Under the pieces are notes generated by a model. The model was not told the DNA's origin. It saw only the letters and a program-made list of their open reading frames with translations, and made no database searches. Positions 44,693 through 53,018 of a stretch of 64,000 bases of DNA are shown here, one piece after another (the first letter of the stretch is position 1; the number at the start of each line of letters is the position of its first letter). This stretch comes from Methylobacterium sp. PvR107 (GTDB taxonomy: Bacteria; Pseudomonadota; Alphaproteobacteria; Rhizobiales; Beijerinckiaceae): positions 2,866,001 to 2,930,000 of the forward strand of contig NZ_JAFIBW010000001.1 of NCBI RefSeq assembly GCF_017833295.1, written 5' to 3'. Made by a program: the position numbers and the translations under genes.

Positions 44693-45228
44693 GCCGCAAC
44701 CCTTTGCCTCGAATGGGGCACACCTGATGCGCGAGCGGCGTTCGTGGGACGTGGCGGATGCGTCACAGGGACGTCATCAGCAGCTTCTGTGTAAGGCTGC
44801 CGGTGTCGGCGGCAGGATGGGTCGCCGACCTTCCACGCTCGCCCGCAAACTTGTCCCCCAAGGCAGACGGGCGGGCGTGGACGCTCTCAGTCTGAATTGA
44901 AACGTTGTCCGAATATTGCATTGCGTGTGCGTCGACACGGTTCGACCTTTACGCTCGCCCGAAGGGTCGAGAGGGCTCTATCGAGCGAGCCTAGATGCAT
45001 TTTTGCGCAGCCGCCCGCTGGTGTGACTAGGTTCGTAGGCAACGGTTGAACCGACCAGCCGGCCAGTTGTACTGGCTTTGCGCCGGCTCGCGCGTACCAT
45101 CCAAGCCCGCCCACCGCATTCCCCTCACCGAAGCGGACGGGCGTGGATGCTCAGATCAGTGTTCAACGCATCGCTGCCGGCGAAGGCAGGCCGCACGCTG
45201 GCCTACAGGGTCGGGATGATGTTTCAGG
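44693..45228. other. Accessory intergenic region
   Basis: No gene is supported. It holds the right 18-bp repeat, and a GC-rich inverted repeat near 45050-45095 (CCAGT-TGT-ACTGG within a longer GCCGG/CCGGC context). Composition is lower in GC than the chromosomal genes around it. Confidence 0.4.
44729..44746. repeat. 18-bp direct repeat, right copy
   Basis: Identical to 44427-44444 (GCGCGAGCGGCGTTCGTG). The first base after the match is G here and A in the left copy. Confidence 0.8.
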
Positions 45229-45340
45229 AGCGTTAGGAGCCTCAGAAATTCTGAGAAACAGGATGTGTTTCCCAGGCGAACCGGGGCGACCTCCTAACGC
45301 TGCCCCCCCCTCGCGACGGTTGCAGGTGCGCGCGAGGGGG
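45229..45340. other. Cloverleaf-shaped inverted-repeat element plus GC hairpin
   Basis: A perfect 11-bp outer stem (AGCGTTAGGAG at 45229-45239 with CTCCTAACGCT at 45291-45301) encloses three adjacent hairpins: CTCAG/CTGAG (45241-45255), AAACA/TGTTT (45256-45270), and CCC-A-GG/CC-GGG with a CGAA loop (45271-45285). A separate 10-bp stem CCCCCTCGCG/CGCGAGGGGG follows (45306-45340). This is a four-way-junction layout on either strand. I do not recognise it as a known RNA or recombination site. It lies 90-200 bases upstream of the gene at 45432. Confidence 0.7.
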
Positions 45341-45431
45341 CATCGAACCGCAGGCTATCGGAACCACTTCAGGCGTCTCAGGGTTTGTGCCGATACGCCC
45401 GATCCAGACCACCTATTTGGACAGAGTGCCC

Positions 45432-46232
45432 ATGAGTGCGCCTGTAAAGCCGTTTCTTGGCCTGATCGCCGCCTTCGCGGGTGGGGTTGCTGCAACCGTC
45501 GCTCTCATTGGCCGTCCGTCCATCGAACCGGAATCCGCAGCAGCGTCCAGGCCTGCAAAGATCGCTACGCTTGAGAACCCATCACGCCATTCTGATGAAC
45601 TTCCTGCGACAGGCACTCAGCCGCCGTCAGATTCGAATGGCTGGGTCGATCCGATCAAGCGAAGCTCGGAGGCACCCTCCACACGTGCATCTCTGCCTCC
45701 GCTTGTGTTCCATCTGGATGAGAAGGCGGATCCCACGAAGAGCGCCGCGTCACAGGAGGGCGAGAAGGTCGGAGCGCGACAGGCTCAGCGTTCTATCGTG
45801 GCCCAGGTTTCCCCACCGTCTCGGCCATCCACATCCGAGCTTAAGGCAAAGCCGGACTCACCGAGTCGCCCAATCCTCGCCGCAAAGCCGATCGAGCGGC
45901 CTGCATCATCGAAGCCCTCAGACGATTTGGCAGCCCGCAAGACACAATCCCACCCGCTCACGGCAAGGCTGAGCCATAAGCCTGAAACGGCGCGCGTAGC
46001 CTCAAACGACGACGCCGAGGATGATGAGAGCCCCGCAGTCGAGCGGCCGCTTCGCCGTGTCTATGTTCCGGGTCGGAGCTATGGCTATCCGGCAGGACAG
46101 CCTTATGGTCACCGGTATGTCGAACTCTCTGACCGTTACGAGCGCGAGACAGGGGATCAGCCAAGGCAGTACCGGAGGGAGGCCACGTCCACCCAGCCTG
46201 TAGGCGTCATGCGGTGGCTTGTGGAACGTTGA
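45432..46232 (+). CDS. Membrane-anchored Ser/Pro-rich hypothetical protein
   Basis: The 266-residue protein has one N-terminal membrane helix (PFLGLIAAFAGGVAATVALI), a long Ser/Pro/Lys-rich and probably disordered middle, and a Tyr/Gly/Arg-rich end (VYVPGRSYGYPAGQPYGHRY). This is the shape of a periplasmic-facing anchored protein. The ATG at 45432 is favoured by the helix position. The next exported protein is only 32 bases downstream, so they may act together. No family is recognised; base use is lower in GC than core genes. Confidence 0.6.
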   Translation: MSAPVKPFLGLIAAFAGGVAATVALIGRPSIEPESAAASRPAKIATLENPSRHSDELPATGTQPPSDSNGWVDPIKRSSEAPSTRASLPPLVFHLDEKADPTKSAASQEGEKVGARQAQRSIVAQVSPPSRPSTSELKAKPDSPSRPILAAKPIERPASSKPSDDLAARKTQSHPLTARLSHKPETARVASNDDAEDDESPAVERPLRRVYVPGRSYGYPAGQPYGHRYVELSDRYERETGDQPRQYRREATSTQPVGVMRWLVER

Positions 46233-46264
46233 AGCTCCTCAATTCGCAACGGGCGGGGACCTGT

Positions 46265-46765
46265 ATGGCATACTGCAAGAAACTGCTGATTGGCGCAGTC
46301 GCCTTCATGTCTGTATCGCCCTCATACGCCGTGAGTCCTCAAGAAATGAAGGATCGCACCGCGTTCATAGCCAGTCGCTACTTGCAGATTTGGTCCTCCA
46401 ACAACGTCAGCCCGGTTGCAGGGGTACCTTACATGTATGGGCGAACGGTCCTGTTCTACGGGAAATCATACACCCAGGCGGACCTTCAGGCGGAGAAGCA
46501 GCGCGCCATCGCACAATGGCCCGTCAGGCACTATGCCCATCGCCCTGGCACCCTGCGGGTGGTCTGCAACGCTGCTGCTCGGAAGTGCGCAGCCCGCTCC
46601 ACCATCGATTTCGCCGTGGCTAATCCCAACCGTGGGACACGTAAGAGCGGATCGGCGAAGTTCGACCTTGGCGTCAGCTTCGCGGGCCCACACCCGGTCA
46701 TCCTCTACGAGGGCGGCAGCCTGAACAAGCGCCACTCTTACCAGAACGCAGAGGGCAACGGCTAA
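46265..46765 (+). CDS. Exported protein with NTF2-like C-terminal pattern
   Basis: The 166-residue protein has a signal peptide (MAYCKKLLIGAVAFMSVSPS, cleavage after SYA near residue 22). The mature part reads FIASRYLQIWSSNN, VLFYGKSYT, EKQRAIAQWPVRHY and AARSTIDFAVANP, a pattern I know from NTF2-like or SnoaL-like domains fused to exported rhizobial proteins. It is probably periplasmic. It is paired with the anchored protein upstream. The function is unknown. Confidence 0.6.
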   Translation: MAYCKKLLIGAVAFMSVSPSYAVSPQEMKDRTAFIASRYLQIWSSNNVSPVAGVPYMYGRTVLFYGKSYTQADLQAEKQRAIAQWPVRHYAHRPGTLRVVCNAAARKCAARSTIDFAVANPNRGTRKSGSAKFDLGVSFAGPHPVILYEGGSLNKRHSYQNAEGNG

Positions 46766-47305
46766 TCGCCCCACGTGCAGCATCGGATGTATCAAACGCC
46801 TTCAGCGTCGACCTGCACAGTTATAAATCAACCACTTCGGGCACCCTGTTGAGCCCGTTGCCCTCCCGGCACCAGCCTTCCGCACGGCCGCGGGAAGTGC
46901 GGCGCACCTGTCCATCGATCACGCCCGATACGCGCCTTTGCTCCGGCGCGTGGGGCGAGGGCGTGCGGCAGGCCGAGCGCGCGCAAACAGGCGCCTTTGA
47001 CGCACACCCGGGCGGGCTGGCGCTCAGCCCCCGTTCAGACGGATCCCGCGATAACCGTAACGGCCAAGCTATAGATAAGTATTTCTGATTTGTAACCAAG
47101 GTAATTCTGGTCGATATCGCATCAAGCGCGGCCGCTATTAGATTAAGATTAGATGAATGCGCAATTCAGAGGCGATTAAATCCGCCGCGCCTACCAGCGC
47201 CACCGGAAGGCGATGACGCATGTCCGCGCAATGCCCGGTCGATGACCGGAGCGGCGGACCGCACTGCCCCTCGGGGGGCGCATCGCGCACGATAGGGGCG
47301 CGGCC
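46766..47305. other. Intergenic region upstream of nepR
   Basis: No gene is supported; open frames here are low-confidence. An AT-rich patch at about 47050-47170 precedes nepR and is the likely promoter zone. A phyR gene, often adjacent to nepR-ecfG, is not present in this gap. Confidence 0.5.
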
Positions 47306-47563
47306 ATGATGGCGAACGAGGACGAGCGGCCGATCAGAGGCTCTGCCGGGACGGTCGAAGCCGGCGATCGCGCCGCCGCGCCGCCGCGCCGGGCGAAGCA
47401 GGGCGGCGCGCAGAGCCGCCCGATCGATGCGGCGGCGCGGGACCGGATCGGGCGCGGCCTGCGGCTGCACTACGCGGCCGTCCTGGCCCAGCCGATCCCC
47501 GACCGGCTCCGGGCGCTGCTCGACGACCTCGCCGCCTGCGCCGAGACGGAGGCCCAGCCATGA
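47306..47563 (+). CDS. nepR: NepR-type anti-sigma factor
   Basis: The 85-residue protein has the NepR core: RIGRGLRLHYAAVLAQPIPD followed by RLRALLDDLA, the two helices that grip EcfG or phosphorylated PhyR. Its position, overlapping ecfG by ATGA at 47560-47563, is diagnostic. NepR holds the stress sigma factor inactive until PhyR is phosphorylated. The N-terminal 40 residues are variable and disordered, as usual. A double-Met start (47306/47309) leaves the exact first codon open. Confidence 0.9.
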   Translation: MMANEDERPIRGSAGTVEAGDRAAAPPRRAKQGGAQSRPIDAAARDRIGRGLRLHYAAVLAQPIPDRLRALLDDLAACAETEAQP

Positions 47564-48156
47564 CACTGATGTTGCAAGCCGCTCCCGCGGGGAACGAGCC
47601 CGGCCCCACGCCGGCCGGCGCCGATGCCGAGATGCGCGACCTGCTGCTCGGGGCGATCCCGGCCCTGCGCGCCTTCGCGTTCTCGCTGACCTACGACTTC
47701 GACCGCTCGGACGACCTCGTCCAAGACACGCTGGTGCGCGCCTGGATCAACGCCGCCAGCTTCCGCCGGGGGACCAACCTGACCGCGTGGCTGTTCACGA
47801 TCCTGCGCAACCTGTTCTACTCGGAGCAGCGCAAGCGCAAGCGCGAGGTGGAGGACGCCGACGGCGTCCATGCCGGCCGGCTGACCGCCCTGCCCGAGCA
47901 GGAGGTCCGGATCGAGATGGCGCAGTTCGAGAGCGCCCTGAACCGCCTGCCGGCCGCCCAGCGCGAGGCGCTGGTCCTCGTGGGCGCCCAGAGTTTCACC
48001 TACGAGGAGGCCGCGGCGATCTGCGGCGTCGCGGTCGGGACGATCAAGAGCCGGGTCAGCCGCGCGCGCATGCGCCTGATCGAGGTGCTGGGCATGGCAG
48101 GCACGGACGATATCGGCCCCGACGCCCAGACCCGGGCGGTCCTGGGCGGGAGCTGA
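47560..48156 (+). CDS. ecfG: EcfG-type general stress sigma factor
   Basis: The 198-residue sigma factor has region 2 (LTYDFDRSDDLVQDTLVRAW) and region 4 (AICGVAVGTIKSRVSRARMR) with the EcfG linker (EDADGVHAGRLTALPEQEV). It directs RNA polymerase to general stress promoters. Translational overlap with nepR and 1:1 partner-switch logic are standard for this class. It is one of several EcfG copies typical of Methylobacterium, by general knowledge. It converges on the isochorismatase-like gene. Confidence 0.92.
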   Translation: MTLMLQAAPAGNEPGPTPAGADAEMRDLLLGAIPALRAFAFSLTYDFDRSDDLVQDTLVRAWINAASFRRGTNLTAWLFTILRNLFYSEQRKRKREVEDADGVHAGRLTALPEQEVRIEMAQFESALNRLPAAQREALVLVGAQSFTYEEAAAICGVAVGTIKSRVSRARMRLIEVLGMAGTDDIGPDAQTRAVLGGS

Positions 48157-48180
48157 GGCGCCGCGCCCGCGGCGCGCCGC

Positions 48181-48714
48181 TCACTTGATGAGCCGGACCA
48201 CGTCGCAGAACCGCCTGTGCCGGGCGGTGCCGAGCCACTCGAACACCACCATCTCGGTGGTGACGATCTCGGCGCCGTGGGCCGCCATGCGCACAAGTGC
48301 CGCGTCCCGGTTCTCGATCCGGCGGGAGCCGACCGCATCGCCGACCACGCAGACGCGTCGCCCGGCCTCCAGCAAGCCGAGCGCGGTCTGAAGCACGCAG
48401 ATATGCGCCTCGCAGCCGGCCACCACGAGGTCGCGCTCCGCGGGCAGGCGGTCGAGGAAGCCCGGGGCCTGCGCGGCACCGAAGCTCATCTTCGGGAAGG
48501 CCATCCCGGGCTCCGGCGCGAGTTCCGGCACCGTCGGCCCGAGGCCTCCGGCATTCTGCTCGGTGAACAGGACCGGCACCTCGAGAAGCTTCGCGGCCGC
48601 GGCAAGGCGGCCCGTGTTGGCGAGCACCCCGTCGCCCTCGGCGATCGCCGGCATCAGCCGGACCTGAACGTCGATGACGAGGAGGAGCGTCCGGGCGGGA
48701 TCGATCAGCGGCAT
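48181..48714 (-). CDS. Isochorismatase-family cysteine hydrolase
   Basis: The 177-residue protein has the catalytic triad elements of the family: Asp in LLLVIDVQVRL, Lys in FPKMSFGAAQ and nucleophilic Cys in VVAGCEAHICVLQTALG, plus the cis-peptide turn. Members include nicotinamidases and ureidoacrylate hydrolases; this one resembles short YcaC-like hydrolases. The ATG at 48714 was chosen over upstream codons because GGAG lies ten bases before and the fold begins there. Confidence 0.88.
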   Translation of the reverse strand: MPLIDPARTLLLVIDVQVRLMPAIAEGDGVLANTGRLAAAAKLLEVPVLFTEQNAGGLGPTVPELAPEPGMAFPKMSFGAAQAPGFLDRLPAERDLVVAGCEAHICVLQTALGLLEAGRRVCVVGDAVGSRRIENRDAALVRMAAHGAEIVTTEMVVFEWLGTARHRRFCDVVRLIK

Positions 48715-49372
48715 TCGGTTCGGGTCTCCGGTCTCGCGCACGGGCATGCCGCATCGGCGTGCGGCCCGATGTCTAATCCGCTCCTGTGGCGGTCCGGCAG
48801 ACCTCCAGCCGGAGGGGTGAGCCGCGGGCCATGCGCACGGCTTCCGCACGTCCGTCGCGACGGCCATCCTTGGCGGTCCGCTTCCCCTCTGTCGCGCAGC
48901 CGGCGGGCTTATTGAGGCGCCTCCGCGTGCCGGCTTTCGGCGGTGATTTGTGAATGAATCGTCGCGTCTTCTGTGTCATACGGCCCGTTCATTTTCCGTA
49001 TTATATTATCTAATCGGAACTTGATAGTGGTACTTTGTTTCAATTTTAGGCATTTTCCTCTCATAATGATCCAGGATATCAATTCCATGAGCCAGGATCT
49101 GACAAACAGTAGCTTCGGTTGACCTAAAAAATCTTCATCCTTGCACGCGAGGGGATACGATGGCGGCCAGTTCAACCATTGGCACGCCGGAGCAGGGCGA
49201 GAACTCCAATCGTGCGCCGCGATTCGGCCGATCCACCCGACCGGTCACGCGGCTATCGACCGGCGCGGACGGACTGGCGGCCAGTCGACCGGCCGCCACC
49301 GGTTCGCGGAAGCCAGCTTCAGGAAGGCCAGCGGCGCTAAACTGCGCATCCCGGAGAAAGAGCCAGACTGCC
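48715..49372. other. Intergenic region with AT-rich core
   Basis: The section 48950-49135 is strongly AT-rich compared with its flanks. It probably contains promoters. An ATG at 49160 with GAGGGG upstream could start a longer form of the next gene, but its added 71 residues are Ser/Arg/Thr-rich and look non-coding. No RNA gene was recognised. Confidence 0.45.
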
Positions 49373-49654
49373 ATGTCCCAGTTCATCGTCCCGCAACAGC
49401 CCCAGGACCCTGTCGCCGCTCTCGTGGGGACACAGATCGACGCCTTGCTGGCGGAGCTGTATCGGAAACGGGCCGAGCTCACGGAACAGAGGACTGGCGT
49501 GGATCGCCGCGGGCCGACCGGGGATGCTCAGATCGACAGGCTCAACGTCGAACTCGGCGTGCAGATCAGCGACGGCTTGGCGACGATCAACCAGCTCATC
49601 GACGAGATCGAGACGTTCGCCCTCGACATGACGCGGGGCCTGCCGGTGGCGTGA
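49373..49654 (+). CDS. Small coiled-coil-like hypothetical protein
   Basis: The 93-residue product (MSQFIVPQQPQDPVAALVGT, then ELYRKRAELTEQRTGVDRRG and LATINQLIDEIETFALDMTR) is helical with heptad-like spacing. The ATG at 49373 lacks a nearby Shine-Dalgarno; a longer version from 49160 is possible. The function is unknown. Confidence 0.5.
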   Translation: MSQFIVPQQPQDPVAALVGTQIDALLAELYRKRAELTEQRTGVDRRGPTGDAQIDRLNVELGVQISDGLATINQLIDEIETFALDMTRGLPVA

Positions 49655-49988
49655 GCCCGGCTGACTGATCCCGAGGGGGGTTTCAGGAAACCGGTTTGCG
49701 CGCGCCCGCCTCAGGCTCCAGATGCCGCGGTCTTCGACGCCGCCGGGGAGGATCCGATGGGTCCTTCGGCAGGCAGCCCGGTGTCGCGGCCGTGCTCGGC
49801 TGGCCGACGCTCGAGGGCGGCGGCTGAGGCCGTTTCCGTTTAAACATCTCGGTTGCGGTGCCCCTCTGTCGTCGCGCGCGCAGCGACGCTACCGAAGGCA
49901 GCGCGACCACTGAGATCGTGGCGCCGCATGGATGGCCTTGCTCCGCGCGCGACGAAAGCGGGGCCGACCTCATCATCCGGAACCGGTC
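49655..49988. other. Intergenic region with degenerate repeat
   Basis: At 49868-49960 the sequence shows weak versions of the GCGAAGC-type dispersed repeat ends. The rest holds no supported gene. The asparaginase gene ends at 49989 and must terminate in this gap on the minus strand; a clear terminator is not seen. Confidence 0.4.
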
Positions 49989-51017
49989 TCAGTAGGTGGC
50001 GAACAGGCGCGCCACCGCGTCCGGCTCGTGCGTGACGGTCAGCGCCAGCGCGAGCAGGATCCGGGCCTTCTGCGGCGTCAGGTTGTCGGCGCTGAGGATG
50101 CCGCGGCTGCGCAAGCGGGTGGTGAGGGGCACCACGCCGCTCCCGGCCCGGGTCGACATCACCACCACGATCCCCCCGGCGGCCGCCGCCTCCAGGGCCT
50201 CCGCCTCGGCGGGCGGGGTCATGCCCGGGGCGAGCCCGGCCGACACGAGGCCGCGGGCGCCCGCCGCCAGGAACGCCCGCACGGCGGTGCCGTCGGCATC
50301 GGCGTAACCGTAGGCGATGTCGACCCGCGGAAGCGCCGGACGGTCGCGGATGTCGAATGGCGTGCCCGGCGCGGTCGCGCGCTCGGAGCGGCGGTAATAG
50401 CGGACGGTGTCGCCGTCCACGTGGCCGAGCACACCGAAATCCGGGGTCCGGAAGGTCTGAAGGCGGGCCACCGAGGTCTTGGTGACCTCGCGGGCCGCCT
50501 GGATCTCGTCGTTGAGCACCACGAGGACGCCGCGCCCGCGGGATTCCGGCGCCGCCGCCGTGCGCATGGCGGCCACGAGATTGAGCTTGGCATCGGTGGA
50601 CAGCGCGCTCATGGGCCGCTGCGAGCCCACCAGCACCACCGGCAGATCGACCGTCAGGGTCAGGCTGAGGGCGTAGGCGGTCTCTTCCAGGGTGGCGGTT
50701 CCGTGCCCGATCACGATCCCCGCGAGGTCCGGGTGCTCGTCCGCGAGGCGCGCGCACAGTTTGACGAGGTCGCGCCACTCGGCAAAGCCGATCGCCGGGC
50801 TCGGGACCGCCCGGAACGGGACCGGAACCACGGATGCCACCGTCGCCAGCTCGGGAACGGAATCCAGGATCGCACCGGCGTCGAGGCGCCGGTCGGTGGC
50901 GGTGTAGTCGAGGATGTCGAGGGCGTCGCGCCCCAGCGACGAGATCGTCCCGCCGGTGCCGATGAACGCGACCTTGGGCAATCCGGCCCCGTGCCCTGCT
51001 GCCGTTCCTGCCGCCAT
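49989..51017 (-). CDS. Type II-like L-asparaginase
   Basis: The 342-residue enzyme has the two conserved threonine motifs: FIGTGGTISSLG (first catalytic Thr) and VIGHGTATLEETAY with Asp-rich context, then LVGSQRPMSALSTDAKLNL. It hydrolyses asparagine to aspartate and ammonia. There is no signal peptide, so it is probably cytoplasmic. The ATG at 51017 is favoured, because GGGAGG lies seven bases upstream of it; an ATG at 51023 is the alternative. It is a lone gene. Confidence 0.9.
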   Translation of the reverse strand: MAAGTAAGHGAGLPKVAFIGTGGTISSLGRDALDILDYTATDRRLDAGAILDSVPELATVASVVPVPFRAVPSPAIGFAEWRDLVKLCARLADEHPDLAGIVIGHGTATLEETAYALSLTLTVDLPVVLVGSQRPMSALSTDAKLNLVAAMRTAAAPESRGRGVLVVLNDEIQAAREVTKTSVARLQTFRTPDFGVLGHVDGDTVRYYRRSERATAPGTPFDIRDRPALPRVDIAYGYADADGTAVRAFLAAGARGLVSAGLAPGMTPPAEAEALEAAAAGGIVVVMSTRAGSGVVPLTTRLRSRGILSADNLTPQKARILLALALTVTHEPDAVARLFATY

Positions 51018-51162
51018 TGCCATGCCTCCCGGCCGTCCTCGGCCGCGCGAATGCGAGGGCACCGTGATGCCGCGTCGCGCAGCGAGGGTCGACCCCACCC
51101 GGCGCATTCGGGCGATGCGCCGGACGACGGACGCAGTCGCTCCGGCGGGACGCGTCTCGGTC

Positions 51163-51780
51163 TCAGCTCTGGAAGTCGAACAGCAGGGCCGAGATATGGG
51201 TGCCGGTGTTGGTCCCGCCCGCCCCGTAGCCCGCGCCGCCTGACTGGCTGCTCTGAAGCTGCTGGATGAAGGTGGAGAGCAAATCATCCGTCGACGCGGC
51301 GCCGGACCCGCTCGACGTGGCGGACGAAGCCCGGTCCGTGGTGCCGCCGGATCCGGAGGCGCCCGGCGGACCGGGAGGCGGGACGCCGACGCCGGAGAGG
51401 CTGCCGTCATTCGACGCGGCGTCGGATGTCTGCGTGCTCCGGCCGTGGCTGGAGAACAGGTTCTTCAGCTCGGTGGCCTGGTCGCTGGTCAGCGCGCCGC
51501 TGCTGACCTGATCGGAGATCAGGCTGTCGATCCGGTCCTTCATGGAGGACGGATCGAGCTTCGCCGGAGTGGAGGTGCTGCTCGAGGCGGTCCGGTCCGC
51601 CGACAGACTCGAGTCGATCGACGACAGGGCGTTCGTCAGTGCTGTGGCGTCGGTGCCGCTGAGTGTCCCGGCCGACAGCGCGCTGCTGATCGTGTCGGAC
51701 ATCTGCGTCTTGGGGTTGTTCTGGCCGGACCATCGCGGCGCGTGGAGCTGCGATGTCGTGGTCGATGAGACGGTACTCAT
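51163..51780 (-). CDS. Serine/threonine-rich hypothetical protein
   Basis: The 205-residue product is rich in Ser, Thr, Gly and Asp, with repeated short patterns (SDTISSALSAGTLSGTDATA, LISDQVSSGALTSDQATELK) reminiscent of EF-hand-like or dockerin-like modules. It lacks a signal peptide and probably uses another export route or stays inside. The family is not recognised. Similar proteins exist in Bradyrhizobium and Methylobacterium by general impression. Confidence 0.6.
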   Translation of the reverse strand: MSTVSSTTTSQLHAPRWSGQNNPKTQMSDTISSALSAGTLSGTDATALTNALSSIDSSLSADRTASSSTSTPAKLDPSSMKDRIDSLISDQVSSGALTSDQATELKNLFSSHGRSTQTSDAASNDGSLSGVGVPPPGPPGASGSGGTTDRASSATSSGSGAASTDDLLSTFIQQLQSSQSGGAGYGAGGTNTGTHISALLFDFQS

Positions 51781-52151
51781 GAAGTCGCTCGGGGCACGGA
51801 TCTGCCGGAATCGCCCGGCGGCGGGTCCGTGTGCAAATTACCCACGCTGTTCTTAAGGCCGCGTTTCAGCCGGGTTGGTAATCCGACCCGTCGATGCCGA
51901 TACCGTCCTGCCCCCCCTCCGGCAGGCCGGATCCCGAGGCCCGGCACGATGACCCGGAGCCGCCTTTTGTGGGATCGGCCGACGCGTCACACCACCATGA
52001 ATGAACAGTCTCGACGGTCCCGTCTTCGCGAGCGAAGCGAAGCGATCCAGCAGCGTCACCCTCCCCAGGGTCGCGCCATCCAGGGCCGCCGCGCTCCGCG
52101 CGCGATGACGGTGCGGCCCACGTCGGCCGAAGTCGTCAGCCGCGCCCCGGG
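51781..52151. other. Intergenic region with dispersed repeat
   Basis: Between the serine-rich protein and the end of cheR. The repeat at 52022-52110 fills a quarter of it. The rest is without a supported gene. The che operon transcript must end in this gap, and the repeat is a candidate end point. Confidence 0.45.
52022..52110. repeat. Dispersed inverted-repeat element, copy 4
   Basis: The left end (GCGAAGCGAAGCGATCCAG) and right end (CCAGGGCCGCCGCGCTCCGC) match the family at 2469, 5069 and 23966, though the right end is divergent. It lies directly past the che operon end. Confidence 0.65.
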
Positions 52152-53018
52152 TCAGACACCCGCGGCGACGCGCAGCGGCGGCATCGTCTCGGCCAGGCGC
52201 GCCGCGGGAGCCGCGTGACTGTAGAGACCGCGATGCTTCGGATGTGGCGACAGCCGGTCGGTCAGGCCGATCACCGTCTCCGCCGCGCCGAGCAGCAGCG
52301 CGCCATCGGGCGCGAGCTGGGCAGCGAGCCGCGCCAGCACGTCCGATTTTGTCGGGGCGTCGAAGTAGATCAGCACGTTGCGGCAGTAGATCACATCGAA
52401 CTGGCCGAGCGACGCGAAGCTGTGCAGCAAATTGAGCTGGCGGTAATCGACCATGCTGCGCAGGCTCTGGGCGATCTGCCACTGCTCCCCGACCTGGGTG
52501 AAGTACTTGATCAGCCACTGCACCGGAAGCCCGCGCTGGACTTCGAAATGGCTGTAGAGGCCGAGCTTCGCCTTCTCGATCACCTCGGTGGACAGGTCGG
52601 TCGCCACGATCTCGACCTGCCAGCCGGCGAGCCGGGGCGCCGCCTCCTGCAGGAGCATGGCGAGCGAGTAGGGCTCTTGCCCGGTGGAGGAGGCCGCGCA
52701 CCAGATCCGCAGCTTGCGCCGTCCGGCATTGCGCGCCAGGGCCTCCGGAAGGAGCGTGTCGCGGAACAGGTCGAACGGCAGCCGGTCGCGGAAGAAGAAG
52801 GTCTCGTTGGTGGTCATCGCCTCGACCACCGCCCGCTCGATCGCGCCGTTCTGGGCGAGCTTGAGGGCCCCGATCAGGTCGCCGAGGCTGGCGAGGCTGA
52901 AGCGGCGGCAGACGGGGGTCAGCCGGCTCTCCACGAGGTAGCGCTTCTCGGGCGTCAGCGCGAGGCCGGAACGCTGCTTGAGGAAGCTGCGCAGGTATTC
53001 GAATTCGAGTTCGGTCAT
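52152..53018 (-). CDS. cheR: Chemotaxis methyltransferase CheR
   Basis: The 288-residue protein has the helical N-terminal domain (LRSFLKQRSGLALTPEKRYL) and the SAM-binding domain (RIWCAASSTGQEPYSLAMLL, FDVIYCRNVLIYFD). It methylates receptor glutamates using S-adenosylmethionine. Its start overlaps the cheB stop by four bases (53015-53018), so the two are coupled. It is the last gene of the che operon. Confidence 0.96.
   Translation of the reverse strand: MTELEFEYLRSFLKQRSGLALTPEKRYLVESRLTPVCRRFSLASLGDLIGALKLAQNGAIERAVVEAMTTNETFFFRDRLPFDLFRDTLLPEALARNAGRRKLRIWCAASSTGQEPYSLAMLLQEAAPRLAGWQVEIVATDLSTEVIEKAKLGLYSHFEVQRGLPVQWLIKYFTQVGEQWQIAQSLRSMVDYRQLNLLHSFASLGQFDVIYCRNVLIYFDAPTKSDVLARLAAQLAPDGALLLGAAETVIGLTDRLSPHPKHRGLYSHAAPAARLAETMPPLRVAAGV

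Noticed and set aside
44868..45170. Direct repeat of GACGGGCG...TGGA-type words
   Set aside because: The two copies match only over short GC-rich stretches with gaps, so they may be chance.
45229..45301. Integron attC site
   Set aside because: The outer arms contain GTTAGGA and TCCTAAC, but in the order opposite to an attC site (which runs RYYYAAC to GTTRRRY), and no integrase is present.
45310..45370. Minus-strand tRNA-like T arm (GGTTCGAT)
   Set aside because: The flanking bases do not form a T stem, and no acceptor or anticodon arm could be drawn.
46849..47088. 79-residue frame before nepR
   Set aside because: Arg/Ser/Pro-rich, no initiation signal and no recognisable pattern.
48909..49175. 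88-residue minus-strand frame in the AT-rich gap
   Set aside because: No ribosome-binding site, and composition follows the AT-rich non-coding stretch.
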